Below are positions 39,095 through 47,201 of a stretch of 64,000 nucleotides of DNA, piece by piece. Origin of the DNA: JAWKTM01 sp041399085. GTDB taxonomy: Bacteria > Planctomycetota > Planctomycetia > Pirellulales > Pirellulaceae. The first letter of the stretch is position 1. The number at the start of each line of letters is the position of its first letter. A model generated the notes under the pieces. It was not told where the DNA came from and made no database searches. It was given only the letters and a program-made list of their open reading frames with translations. Both the position numbers and the translations under genes were made by a program. Where the stretch lies: contig JAWKTM010000030.1 in NCBI GenBank assembly GCA_041399085.1, forward strand, positions 1 to 64,000. The letters are read 5' to 3'.

Positions 39095-39757
39095 CTAATC
39101 CAACCGGTCGCCAGCAAGATGCTCGCGCACCCATCGCTCAAAGTCCCGTTCTATTTGCGTGTCGTCCGATTCGTGGCGACTCGCCAATACGTCGGAAAGC
39201 GCGGCCGATGTGAGAAACGGAAACAGCCGACTGCGGTCGCTTTCGTCGAATTTGCCCGATTCGTCGAGTACATAGATTCGAACGCGCTCATGCCGGTATC
39301 GCCAGACTTCCGCCACTCGCATGCGCCGGTATATATCGAGCCGCTGATCGCTGCTGCTGGCGATATCGACTTCGATAAACAGATCCGGCGGCGAGTTGCG
39401 ATCGGCATCGAAACGATCCCATTCACGGCCACGAACCACCGATTCGCGGCCGACATAGAATCCTTCATCCGCCTCGAATCCATGATCCCAGTTCGCATCT
39501 TGAAAGCTGGTCGAGCCGACGCTCAGACGCGGCAAACTCAATTCCCGGCACAACACGCCGACCATCGCGGCCAACAATGACCGCACCCACGCGTGATGTC
39601 TCGAAGGGGACATGATCTCCAGCGTCCCTCGCACATAGGTGTGACGCAATCGCCGGTTGCCGAGCGCCGCCAATATCGATTCGTATTGGCTCCACGACAA
39701 ATCGCGAAACACGAATCGCTGCTCGGCCTGTTCAACCGTCGAGATGGCGGAACTCAT
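39095..39757 (-). CDS. Uma2 (DUF820) family protein
   Basis: The product is 220 residues from the ATG at 39757 (MSSAISTVEQAEQRF). It has DLSWSQYESILAALGNRRLR, GTLEIMSPSRHHAWVRSLL, FEADEGFYVGRESVV, SPPDLFIEVDIASSS and RMRVAEVWRYRHERV, parallel to its downstream neighbour at 38331 but only moderately similar, so the duplication is old. The pair is the only Uma2 tandem in the window; a third member of a different subtype occurs at 53.9 kb. Function unknown. Confidence 0.85.
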   Translation of the reverse strand: MSSAISTVEQAEQRFVFRDLSWSQYESILAALGNRRLRHTYVRGTLEIMSPSRHHAWVRSLLAAMVGVLCRELSLPRLSVGSTSFQDANWDHGFEADEGFYVGRESVVRGREWDRFDADRNSPPDLFIEVDIASSSDQRLDIYRRMRVAEVWRYRHERVRIYVLDESGKFDESDRSRLFPFLTSAALSDVLASRHESDDTQIERDFERWVREHLAGDRLD

Positions 39758-39824
39758 GCGTTGGTCTCGTCCAGCGGAAGTTATTTCGGCCGTTCGACCA
39801 GCCGACGGGGTGACCGTCTCCATT

Positions 39825-41069
39825 CTACCGAGACGCATCCGCGGCCGGCTCGCCGACGCTCTCCAAATTGTCGGCGACGTGCGAGTTCTGAAGTTGACCG
39901 TGATCGCTGGCCGAATCCGTGATGACATTGTCGGCGAACAGGATACGGCGATTCGCTTCGCCTTCCAAAGCGACCGCTTTCGGCGCGACGCTGGAGAACA
40001 CATTGCCCGACACACCCACGTCGCTGGCCCCCGCCAACACCATGCCGGCGGCCGCCGCGTCGTTCGCCGCCCGACGAATCTTGTCGTCGCCGATAAAGCT
40101 GTTGCTGAACGAATTGCCGCTGACGGCAATCCGGCCGCTTGCCGGACCGATTCGCAAAGCGTCCGTCTTCAGAATCGTCAGCGTGTTGGCCGACACGGCA
40201 CAGCCATGCGCGTCGCGCAAGTCGATCCCAGCACCGTTATGCGCGATCACGTTCGCGCTGAGCGTGATGCCGTAGCAGTCGCGGTCGAGCACGATCGCCG
40301 CGTCATGGCATTCCTCGATCATGTTGCCCGAGACGACGCTGCCATAAGTGTTCTCGATCACCACGCCGCGGCCCAAATGATCGTCCACACAATTGCCGGT
40401 CATGCACAAGTTATAGCCGTCGAAACAATGTAGCGCGTCCTGGTTCTCCTCGAACTGATTCGACGACACCACGATGTCATGACAGCCTTGCAGGTCCAGT
40501 CCGGTCGACTTGTTGTACGTAATCAAGCAGTCGCAAACACGCGGGTCCTCATAACAGTTGTCCAGCAAGATGCCCGCGCCGCCGTGGTAGCTGACCGTCA
40601 CGCCATCGAGAAAGATTTCGTTGATCCGCACCGCTTCAATTCCGTGGCCACTCTGTTCGTTGCCCGTGATGCGGAAATTGGCCAACCGAATCCTCCAGAG
40701 GTTTTTGTTGCCCGACTTGGCGTCGCCCGGCATGTCGCGATGAGCGATCCGCAGGGCCGGCTTGCCGTCGGTGTTCATGTTCTTGATGTGAGTCGCCGTG
40801 CCGCAGCCTTCCAGGGTCGTGTCTTCCGTGCGCAGCCACAGCGGCTCGTGAATCTCGAACGTCCCGGCCGGCAATCGCACCAAGGCGCCTTCGTCCGGCA
40901 CGGCATCCAAGGCAGCTTGCAGCGACGGAAACTCGGCCGCGTCGATCACAGCTCGCGCGCCGGGCAGCCCACGCTGCACATCGGGCTGAGCCGAACCGCG
41001 CGGCGACATCCAAGTGACGGCGGCCAATCCGAAACCAACAGCGGCGATCCAAAACCAGGGGCGATTCAT
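39825..41069 (-). CDS. Secreted right-handed parallel beta-helix protein (NosD-like)
   Basis: The product is 414 residues with a signal peptide (FWIAAVGFGLAAVTWMS). After a lead-in with SLQAALDAVPDEGALVRLPA (the pectate-lyase-like 'pectinase entry' motif) come about nine beta-helix turns with repeats of the N-x-F/I-x-x-N kind, for example VVSSNQFEENQ, VVSGNMIEECHDAAIVLD, LSANVIAHNGAGIDLRD and VSGNSFSNSFIG. Proteins with this fold bind or cut polysaccharides, but no catalytic residue set can be picked out. A stem-loop lies just before the start codon and abuts its ribosome-binding site. Confidence 0.85.
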   Translation of the reverse strand: MNRPWFWIAAVGFGLAAVTWMSPRGSAQPDVQRGLPGARAVIDAAEFPSLQAALDAVPDEGALVRLPAGTFEIHEPLWLRTEDTTLEGCGTATHIKNMNTDGKPALRIAHRDMPGDAKSGNKNLWRIRLANFRITGNEQSGHGIEAVRINEIFLDGVTVSYHGGAGILLDNCYEDPRVCDCLITYNKSTGLDLQGCHDIVVSSNQFEENQDALHCFDGYNLCMTGNCVDDHLGRGVVIENTYGSVVSGNMIEECHDAAIVLDRDCYGITLSANVIAHNGAGIDLRDAHGCAVSANTLTILKTDALRIGPASGRIAVSGNSFSNSFIGDDKIRRAANDAAAAGMVLAGASDVGVSGNVFSSVAPKAVALEGEANRRILFADNVITDSASDHGQLQNSHVADNLESVGEPAADASR

Positions 41070-41075
41070 GACAAG

Positions 41076-41106
41076 CTCCTACCGGGAATGAAAGATGTCC
41101 CGGTAG
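41076..41106 (-). promoter_or_regulatory. Stem-loop abutting the ribosome-binding site of the beta-helix gene
   Basis: On the minus strand CTACCGGGA and TCCCGGTAG form a perfect 9-bp stem with a 10-nt loop. The AGGAG ribosome-binding site begins within the last two bases of the stem and lies 6 nt before the ATG at 41069. Such placement could influence translation or mark a processed 5' end; it has no T run, so it is not a normal terminator. Confidence 0.4.
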
Positions 41107-41157
41107 ATTAAGCTGCCGCGTGGCGAGAAGCCAGTTTTGCCGGTCGTTCGTTTCGCC

Positions 41158-41592
41158 TTACCGCGAGTCTTCCATGCCTTCGATATACCGCCGCAGACGC
41201 TCGACCTCGTCGCTGACATCCTTCAGCTTCAGCATGTTCTGCACGCGTTTGAGCAACTCGAATTTGTTGACCGGCTTCGACAGAAAATCGTCCGTGCCGG
41301 CATTCACCGCTCGTTCGATATCGCCCAACTCGTTCAACGCCGTCACCATCAGCACCATGATGCGGCTCGTCTCGGCCGACTCCTTCAACTTCTTGCAAAC
41401 CTCGAAGCCGCTGAGCTTCGGCATCATCACGTCCAGCAAGATCAAGTCGGGCTGAAACGACTGCACCTTATCCAGCGTGTCTTTGCCGTCCACCGCGAAT
41501 TCGATCTCGCAATCGACAGCCGCCAGGAAAGCGTCCAATAGATCGCGGTTCTCGGCGTTATCGTCGGCGATCAGAATCTTGTTCTTAGCCAT
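41158..41592 (-). CDS. Single-domain (CheY-like) response regulator with short coiled tail
   Basis: The product is 144 residues from the ATG at 41592. The receiver domain is complete: ILIADDNAENRDLL with the acidic pocket, LILLDVMMPKLSGFEV with the phosphorylatable Asp, MVLMVTALNE with the switch Thr, and DDFLSKPVNKFELLKRV with the conserved Lys. After it comes a short helical tail (DEVERLRRYIEGMEDSR) that may form a coiled coil. There is no output domain, so it must signal through partners. No histidine kinase is adjacent. It lies 62 bp downstream of glyA on the same strand and could share its transcript. Confidence 0.93.
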   Translation of the reverse strand: MAKNKILIADDNAENRDLLDAFLAAVDCEIEFAVDGKDTLDKVQSFQPDLILLDVMMPKLSGFEVCKKLKESAETSRIMVLMVTALNELGDIERAVNAGTDDFLSKPVNKFELLKRVQNMLKLKDVSDEVERLRRYIEGMEDSR

Positions 41593-41654
41593 GATCGTGT
41601 TCGAGCAAAAGGTTCGCGAAAGAAAGTGTTGCCTGACCGACGGTCGGAAATAGC

Positions 41655-42911
41655 CTAAGCACTGCAACTCATCGCCGAAGCCGGAACGGGAAAGTGGCCG
41701 CACATCTCACGCACTTCGCCGCGAATGCGTTGCAAACGTTCGGCGTCGTCGGCGTGCTGCAAGGCATCCAACATCCAAGCTCCGATGCGGCGCATTTCGT
41801 CCGCCCCCATACCACGCGTGGTCAGCGCCGGAGTGCCCACGCGAACGCCCGACGGATCCATCGGCTTGCGTTCGTCGAACGGAATCATGTTCTTGTTGAT
41901 CGTGATCCCGCAGTGATCCAACGTCGCTTCGGCGATCTTGCCGCCGATGCCCAGCGGCGTCACATCCACCAACATCAAATGGTTGTCCGTGCCGCCACTA
42001 ATCAACCGCAACCCGCCGGCCGCCAGCGTCTCAGCCAGCACCTTAGCGTTGTCGATCACGGCCTGAGCGTACACCTTGAAATCGGGCGACAGCGCCTCTT
42101 GGAAACAGACGGCCTTGCCCGCGATCACATGCATGAGCGGCCCGCCTTGCAAACCGGGAAAGACCGCTCGGTTGATCTCTTGCCAATACTTTTCTTTGCA
42201 CAACACCAAACCGGCTCGAGGCCCACGCAACGTCTTATGCGTGGTCGTCGCCACATAGTCCGCCACCGGCACCGGGTTGTGGTGCAAGCCCGCGGCGACC
42301 AGACCGGCATAGTGAGCCATATCGACGAACAGCTTCGCACCGACCTCTTCCGCGATCTCGGCGAATCGCTCGTGAGGAATCTCGCGTGGATAGGCACTCG
42401 CGCCGGCCACGATCAGCTTCGGCTTGTGTTCGCGAGCCAACCGGGCCACCTGATCGAAGTCGATCCGATGCGTGTCGCGAGTGACGCCGTAGTGCAGATA
42501 GTTGTACAACTGGCCCGAAATGTTCAACCGCATGCCGTGCGTCAAATGCCCGCCGTGAGCCAGATCGAGTCCCAGCACCGTGTCGCCCGGCTGAATCGCC
42601 GCCACGTACACGGCCGTGTTGGCTTGCGAACCCGAATGCGGCTGCACGTTCGCGAACTCCGCACCAAACAACTGCTTCGCCCGCTCGCGAGCCAAATCCT
42701 CAACCACGTCCACATGCTCGCAGCCGCCGTAATACCGCTTGCCCGGATAGCCCTCGGCGTACTTATTCGTCAGCACGCTTCCCACGGCCTGCATCACGGC
42801 CGGGCTGGTGTAATTCTCGCTGGCGATCATCTCTAGCCCGTCTTGCTGCCGATGCACTTCGGCGTCGATGGCGGACCAAACTTCCGGGTCTTGCGATTGC
42901 AGAAAATTCAT
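41655..42911 (-). CDS. glyA: Serine hydroxymethyltransferase
   Basis: GlyA interconverts serine and glycine with tetrahydrofolate and pyridoxal phosphate, feeding one-carbon metabolism. The 418-residue protein has all landmarks: LEMIASENYTSPAVMQAVGS, YAEGYPGKRYYGGCEHVD, NVQPHSGSQANTAVY, FVDMAHYAGLVAAGLHHNPV, the PLP-lysine motif TTHKTLRGPRAGLVL, and GTPALTTRGMG near the C-terminus. Length is standard. The ATG at 42911 is used because upstream codons in frame have no homology. It is followed by the response regulator. Confidence 0.97.
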   Translation of the reverse strand: MNFLQSQDPEVWSAIDAEVHRQQDGLEMIASENYTSPAVMQAVGSVLTNKYAEGYPGKRYYGGCEHVDVVEDLARERAKQLFGAEFANVQPHSGSQANTAVYVAAIQPGDTVLGLDLAHGGHLTHGMRLNISGQLYNYLHYGVTRDTHRIDFDQVARLAREHKPKLIVAGASAYPREIPHERFAEIAEEVGAKLFVDMAHYAGLVAAGLHHNPVPVADYVATTTHKTLRGPRAGLVLCKEKYWQEINRAVFPGLQGGPLMHVIAGKAVCFQEALSPDFKVYAQAVIDNAKVLAETLAAGGLRLISGGTDNHLMLVDVTPLGIGGKIAEATLDHCGITINKNMIPFDERKPMDPSGVRVGTPALTTRGMGADEMRRIGAWMLDALQHADDAERLQRIRGEVREMCGHFPVPASAMSCSA

Positions 42912-42999
42912 GAATTCGTTGTCGAGCACGAGGGAAAGGAACCGCGGCACGCGAAGGCCGTCGCGAACCGGTGCATTGTTGGACCTGCCGCCAGAATCG

Positions 43000-44640
43000 T
43001 CAATCGGATGCAGCTTGCCGCACCGAGACCTGAACCTCGCCGGCGTTGTTGGCCAACGAAGCCGGCGAATCGTTGACTCGCAAATACAGCGTCCCCGCTC
43101 GCTCGATTTGCAGCACGCGACGGTTGCCGACGGCCAACGGCGACAACAGCGGCGAAGGCCCGGCGGGCAACGTCGATTCGTCCACCACTGCCGCCAGCAG
43201 AGTCCCGATCGGCAAGCCGCGGTGATATCGCAACGTCACGCCGTTCGGCTCGCTCCACCACACGGCCGGTTGATCGTCCAGTTGAAACCGCCCCCGAGCC
43301 CCGATCTCGATCGTCTGCCCGGCTTCGCAGCGGATCCCGGTCGCTTGCCAACCTCGATCGGCCGCGATCGCCACCGCACTCCCCTGCCCCGCCTCGGCCA
43401 CAGCCTCCGATTCGCCGGCCGACACGTTCGCCTCGCGAGCCACATCGTGCCCGTAGTCCAGATTGGCCACGAACCATTGCCATTCATGATTCAACAGCGG
43501 CCAATCGTCGGCCAATTCCCGCTGAAAGCCGAGCGTGAAGTCGATCGACACGTCCGAAGCCCGCTCCCGCAAAGCCCGGAACTTCGCCGAAGTCCGCGGG
43601 TGCCGATCCAGAAACGCACAAGCAGCCCAGCACCAACCGTAAGGCTCGTTCCGCAAATGAGCGTGCAAGCCGTATCGCATGATCTCGTCCAGCGACATGC
43701 CTCGGCCCGCGGCGAACTCGTCCTGCACGATCTTGATCCGCCCCCAGCCCGGCGAACTCTCGCGGCTGGCCGGCATCACGTTCAACCGCAATCGGCCGTC
43801 CTGCCATTCGTGAGTCGCCAACAGCTCGGCCATGCCCTCCTTATACCAAGGCGGCCCGCCGCCCCCGACGAACGCCTCCATGAAACCGTGCGTTCCCTCG
43901 TGCAGAAACAAATGCCGCCGATAAAACTCAGTCTCCTGCTCGTACAGCCACAATCGCGGCCCCTGCTGATATCCGTGCAAAAACGGCGGCAACGAAGCGG
44001 GCAGCAGCCCCAATCGCTGGAATCGCGACTTGTCCCGCATCACGTGGCCAATCACCCGCCACTCAGCCGCCCGTTGCGGATCGATCTCGAAATACTCGCA
44101 CCACAACGGCACGGCCGCATCGAACACCGCCGGCAGTTCGTCGATCGCCGGATCGGCCGGCACATCGGTCAACAGAATGAGGTGTCGACCCTCGACGCGA
44201 CGAATCCCAGCCGCCGCCAATGTCGCGTCGTCCACATCCAACTCCGCTCGCACGGCCGCCGGTTCCGCCGGCTGATTCGCCATCGCTTGAAACGACTCGA
44301 TCCGCTCGGCCAGTGGGTCGCGCCGCTCGTTTCGAGCCGCCCCGTTACCCGAAGCCGCGCCGCCTTGCGAAGCCACCTCATCGACTCCGCGTACCGCCGG
44401 CTCCACCCGTGTTTCCCCGCCATCCGCTCCGTGTGCCGCCGGCTCGGCCAGCGTTTCCCCGCCGTCCAGTCCGACGCCGCTGGCATTCGAAGCCGCCTCA
44501 GTCGCCGGCCCCGATGCGACCGGCGGCGGAGGCGGAGCCGACCCGCACCCGACGCAACTCCCCACCAGCAACGCCGCCATCGCCGGCCACCAGCCGCCAA
44601 GATCAGCCCATCGTTCGCGAATCAGCCGCAGCATACGCAT
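43000..44640 (-). CDS. Lipoprotein with HExxH metallopeptidase motif and PA-IL-like C-terminal domain
   Basis: The product is 546 residues from the ATG at 44640. The signal sequence MAALLVGSCVGCGSA gives a lipobox. A Pro/Ala/Gly-rich linker runs to about residue 115. The central domain has LFLHEGTHGFMEAFVGGGG with HEGTH at about 247-251 and PPWYKEGMAELLATHE about 17 residues later, the gluzincin-like HExxH...E layout of DUF1570-type proteins. The last 120 residues (GQTIEIGARGRFQLDDQPAV through GTLYLRVNDSPASLANNAG) match the PA-IL-like lectin fold, including the 'L-x-VND' strand. This suggests a carbohydrate- or surface-binding peptidase. It lies 88 bp upstream of glyA on the same strand. Confidence 0.75.
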   Translation of the reverse strand: MRMLRLIRERWADLGGWWPAMAALLVGSCVGCGSAPPPPPVASGPATEAASNASGVGLDGGETLAEPAAHGADGGETRVEPAVRGVDEVASQGGAASGNGAARNERRDPLAERIESFQAMANQPAEPAAVRAELDVDDATLAAAGIRRVEGRHLILLTDVPADPAIDELPAVFDAAVPLWCEYFEIDPQRAAEWRVIGHVMRDKSRFQRLGLLPASLPPFLHGYQQGPRLWLYEQETEFYRRHLFLHEGTHGFMEAFVGGGGPPWYKEGMAELLATHEWQDGRLRLNVMPASRESSPGWGRIKIVQDEFAAGRGMSLDEIMRYGLHAHLRNEPYGWCWAACAFLDRHPRTSAKFRALRERASDVSIDFTLGFQRELADDWPLLNHEWQWFVANLDYGHDVAREANVSAGESEAVAEAGQGSAVAIAADRGWQATGIRCEAGQTIEIGARGRFQLDDQPAVWWSEPNGVTLRYHRGLPIGTLLAAVVDESTLPAGPSPLLSPLAVGNRRVLQIERAGTLYLRVNDSPASLANNAGEVQVSVRQAASD

Positions 44641-44939
44641 CCCGCCATCCAAATACGGCCCGTCCGCCACTGACTTCCCATCCCATCGGAGCGGAAGGGC
44701 GCCAGCCCTCCGGTTTATCCCAGCGGCAGCGCAAAGCCTCCGGTTTATCAGAGCGCTGCCCGGTTTCGCGTAGGACGGCCGCCTCCGGTGACCGACCGGA
44801 TGGCTCGCGCGTACCGCTTCGATTGACTGACGGCTCGCGTCCTACCGCTTCAATAGTAATTTGTCATCGGACGAGGCCCTAAAATCAAACTTGCCCCCGA
44901 ACTATCTTAGCCCCCAACGCCCAACAAAAAGACTTCGCA
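44641..44939. other. Intergenic region with short repeats
   Basis: CCTCCGGTTTATC occurs twice (about 44708 and 44740), and GCGTAGGAC near 44770 has a complement GCGTCCTAC near 44837. No gene is seen. It is the shared upstream region of two divergent genes. Confidence 0.5.
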
Positions 44940-45986
44940 ATGCCGATCCGCACCATTCTCGCTATCGCCACGATCCCCGCCCTGCTCGCCCTAACCGCTT
45001 CCGGCTGCCGCCAAACGGTCGACGAATCCATCACACCGCCGGCCGAAGTCGTCGCCTATACGGCCCTGGATCGCGAATTCTCCGAGCCGATTTACCAGGA
45101 CTTTGAACAAGACTCCGGCGTCCACGTGCGGCCGAAGTTCGACGTCGAATCGACCAAGACCGTCGGCCTGACGACTGCCATCATCCAAGAATCACAGCGG
45201 CCGCGCTGCGACTTGTTCTGGAACAACGAAATTCTGCACACGCTGCGGCTGGCCAAGCTCGGGCTACTCGACACCTACCGAGCCCCGAACGGCGCCGATC
45301 TGCCGGCCAACTATCGCTCGGCCGACGGCCTCTGGCACGGTTTCGCCGCCCGCGGACGAGTGCTGTTGGTCAACACGGAAAAGCTGCCCAATCGCGACGA
45401 CTGGCCCACTTCGATCCGCGACCTGGCCGACCCGAAGCGTCGCGGCCAAGGCGGCATCGCTCGCCCGCTGTTCGGAACCACGGCCACGCATGCCGCCGTG
45501 CTGTTCGCAACGTGGGGCGAGCAACCGGCGACCGAATTTTTCCAGGCGGTCAAGGAAAACGCGTCGGTCGAATCGGGCAACCGGCAGGTCTCGATCGCCG
45601 TCGGCCGCGGCCAACTCGCCTTCGGCCTGACCGATACGGACGACGCCATGCTGGAGATCGAAGCCGGCAATCCCGTGGCGGTCGTCTTCCCGGATCAAGG
45701 CGACGAGCAGATGGGCACACTGTTCATCCCCAACACCGTGGCGATCATCAAAAACGGCCCGAATCCGCAAGCCGCTCAAGCTCTGGTCGATTATCTGCTG
45801 TCGGACGAAGTCGAACGCCGCTTGGCCGCCGGCCCGAGCGCCCAGATCCCCGTTCATCCGGACGTGACCGAACGCTCGCGAGCCATGCCCGACGAACCGG
45901 TGAAATGGATGGAAGTCGACTTCGAAGCCGCCGCCGACCACTGGGAAGCCACGGCCGACAAAATGCGGGACCTGTTCGCCGGTTAA
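44940..45986 (+). CDS. Extracellular substrate-binding lipoprotein (Fe3+/thiamine/putrescine-type)
   Basis: The product is 348 residues with a lipobox TASGCRQTV. The mature part begins EVVAYTALDREFSEPIYQDF, the standard opening of FbpA-type binding proteins. It includes CDLFWNNEILHTLRLAKLGL, GFAARGRVLLVNTEKLP and SVESGNRQVSIAVGRGQLAFGLT, and its C-terminus reads LVDYLLSDEVERRLAAG. These match periplasmic iron-binding proteins of ABC uptake systems. No permease or ATPase gene follows; instead the sequence enters a repeat and then a regulatory cluster. It may work with components elsewhere. Confidence 0.9.
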   Translation: MPIRTILAIATIPALLALTASGCRQTVDESITPPAEVVAYTALDREFSEPIYQDFEQDSGVHVRPKFDVESTKTVGLTTAIIQESQRPRCDLFWNNEILHTLRLAKLGLLDTYRAPNGADLPANYRSADGLWHGFAARGRVLLVNTEKLPNRDDWPTSIRDLADPKRRGQGGIARPLFGTTATHAAVLFATWGEQPATEFFQAVKENASVESGNRQVSIAVGRGQLAFGLTDTDDAMLEIEAGNPVAVVFPDQGDEQMGTLFIPNTVAIIKNGPNPQAAQALVDYLLSDEVERRLAAGPSAQIPVHPDVTERSRAMPDEPVKWMEVDFEAAADHWEATADKMRDLFAG

Positions 45987-46018
45987 ACCGCCCTGCCCCG
46001 CCGCCAGTTTGCTCATTG

Positions 46019-46354
46019 CAAGTTTTTGCACAAGCCAATCCGGCATCGGTTTACCCGGTGCAACTTTTTGCACTGCCCAATCCGACGTCGGTTTGGCCGT
46101 TACAACTTTTCGCACCTGGTGTTCCGACGCCAGTTTGCCCGCTGCAACTTTTTGCACCGCCCATCCCGACCGTGGTTTGGTCGTTACAACTTTCTGCACC
46201 GCCCATCCCGACGCCGGTTTGCCGATTGCAACTTTTTGCACAACACATTCCGGCGCCGGTTTGCCCGCTGCATTTTCTTGCATTGCCCAATCCGACGCCG
46301 TTTCGCCCGCTGCAACTTCTCGCACCGCCCAGCCCCACACCCGCCTCCCTCCGC
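46019..46354. repeat. 42-bp tandem minisatellite, eight units in perfect register
   Basis: Units begin at 46019, 46061, 46103, 46145, 46187, 46229, 46271 and 46313, every 42 bp without a single indel (the last unit is diverged). A consensus runs CAACTTTTTGCACCGCCCAT then CCCGACGCCGGTTTGCCCGC and TG. Substitutions over the first seven units, grouped by position modulo three, number about 19, 14 and 16, so no codon-position bias is seen. Part of an earlier unit precedes 46019. Confidence 0.85.
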
Positions 46355-46556
46355 GCCCTCCGCGTCTCTGCGTTTCCAATCTCTTCTCTCGAACCGAAGA
46401 GACGCGTTAAACGCCGTGAAACACCATCCCGCCCGACCACGGGTTATCCTAAGTCAATCTGACCCTCAACCGCTCACGCCCCGGCTCCTCGAAAAATTCT
46501 GCCAAGTTCGCGCCCCGATCGCGGCGGAATGGCGACCTTGGCTTTCGGAGCGACAC
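46355..46556. other. Upstream region of the sigma factor gene
   Basis: Between the last repeat unit and the ATG at 46557 no gene is recognised. The promoter of the signalling cluster should lie here. Confidence 0.45.
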
Positions 46557-47201
46557 ATGGCTGACGATTTCGACACTAACGACGGACATGCGAACGACGG
46601 CTCGCCGAGCGACGGCCAGCTCGATCGCCTGCTGCGCCGTGCCCGATCCGGCGACGAGGCGGCGCTCGGCGACCTGCTGAACTGCCACCGCTCGTTGCTA
46701 AAGAAAATGTCGGCCGGGCGATTGGGGGACGCGATCCAAGGCCGGTTGGCCGATTCCGATGTCGTCCAGCAATCGCTGATGTCCGCCGTGCGAAACTTCA
46801 ACAGCTTCGCCGGCTCGACCCTGCCGCAATTCGAGGCTTGGCTGAAACAGATACACCGCCGCAACCTGATGGACGCCGTGCGCGATCATGCGGTTTATCA
46901 AAAGCGGGCCACAAATCAGGAGGCCGGACAGCTCGACCTTTCGCCGCTTGGCGATCATCGAGCCCTTTCGCCCAGCGGCGTGGCCATGCGGCGCGAGGCC
47001 GACGAACAACTGCGGGCGGCTCTGCGGAAGCTGCCCGAAAATTACCGCACGGCCGTCGAGATGCGGCACCTGCAAGACTGCTCGCTGGCCGAGATCGCCG
47101 AGCGGCTGAACAAATCCCGAGCGGCCGCGGCCGGCGATCTGAAACGCGGCCTGGCTATGCTTCGCGAACTACTGAACCCGGGAGGCGACTCGCGCCCATG
47201 A
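46557..47201 (+). CDS. ECF-type RNA polymerase sigma factor (planctomycete kinase-linked group)
   Basis: The product is 214 residues from the ATG at 46557. Region 2 is seen as LADSDVVQQSLMSAVRNFNS and FEAWLKQIHRRNLMDAVRDH, and region 4 as LPENYRTAVEMRHLQDCSLA followed by EIAERLNKSRAAAAGDLKRG, the recognition helix. A short acidic N-terminus precedes. Its stop overlaps the start of the kinase gene in ATGA, the usual arrangement for planctomycete sigma factors paired with Ser/Thr kinases. It probably directs a specific regulon controlled by that kinase. The frame upstream of 46557 runs through the 42-bp repeats but is not likely to be translated. Confidence 0.9.
   Translation: MADDFDTNDGHANDGSPSDGQLDRLLRRARSGDEAALGDLLNCHRSLLKKMSAGRLGDAIQGRLADSDVVQQSLMSAVRNFNSFAGSTLPQFEAWLKQIHRRNLMDAVRDHAVYQKRATNQEAGQLDLSPLGDHRALSPSGVAMRREADEQLRAALRKLPENYRTAVEMRHLQDCSLAEIAERLNKSRAAAAGDLKRGLAMLRELLNPGGDSRP

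Noticed and set aside
38331..39757. Restriction or defence system based on the two Uma2 genes
   Set aside because: Uma2 proteins are scattered by the dozen in such genomes. There is no methyltransferase, helicase or other defence partner nearby.
41694..42836. 380-codon plus-strand open frame
   Set aside because: It is fully antisense to glyA, which carries all expected motifs.
41158..42911. Glycine riboswitch upstream of glyA
   Set aside because: Only 88 bp separate glyA from the preceding gene, and no tandem aptamer-like structure could be recognised.
42868..44673. 601-codon plus-strand open frame, arginine- and proline-rich
   Set aside because: It is antisense to the HExxH lipoprotein gene, which has a signal peptide, lipobox and metal motif.
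46019..46354. CRISPR array
   Set aside because: The 42-bp units follow each other directly without spacers.
45264..46379. 371-codon minus-strand open frame encoding WAVQKVAAGKPASG repeats
   Set aside because: It runs antisense through the substrate-binding lipoprotein gene. The frame is open there because of codon usage, and the repeat has no codon-position bias.
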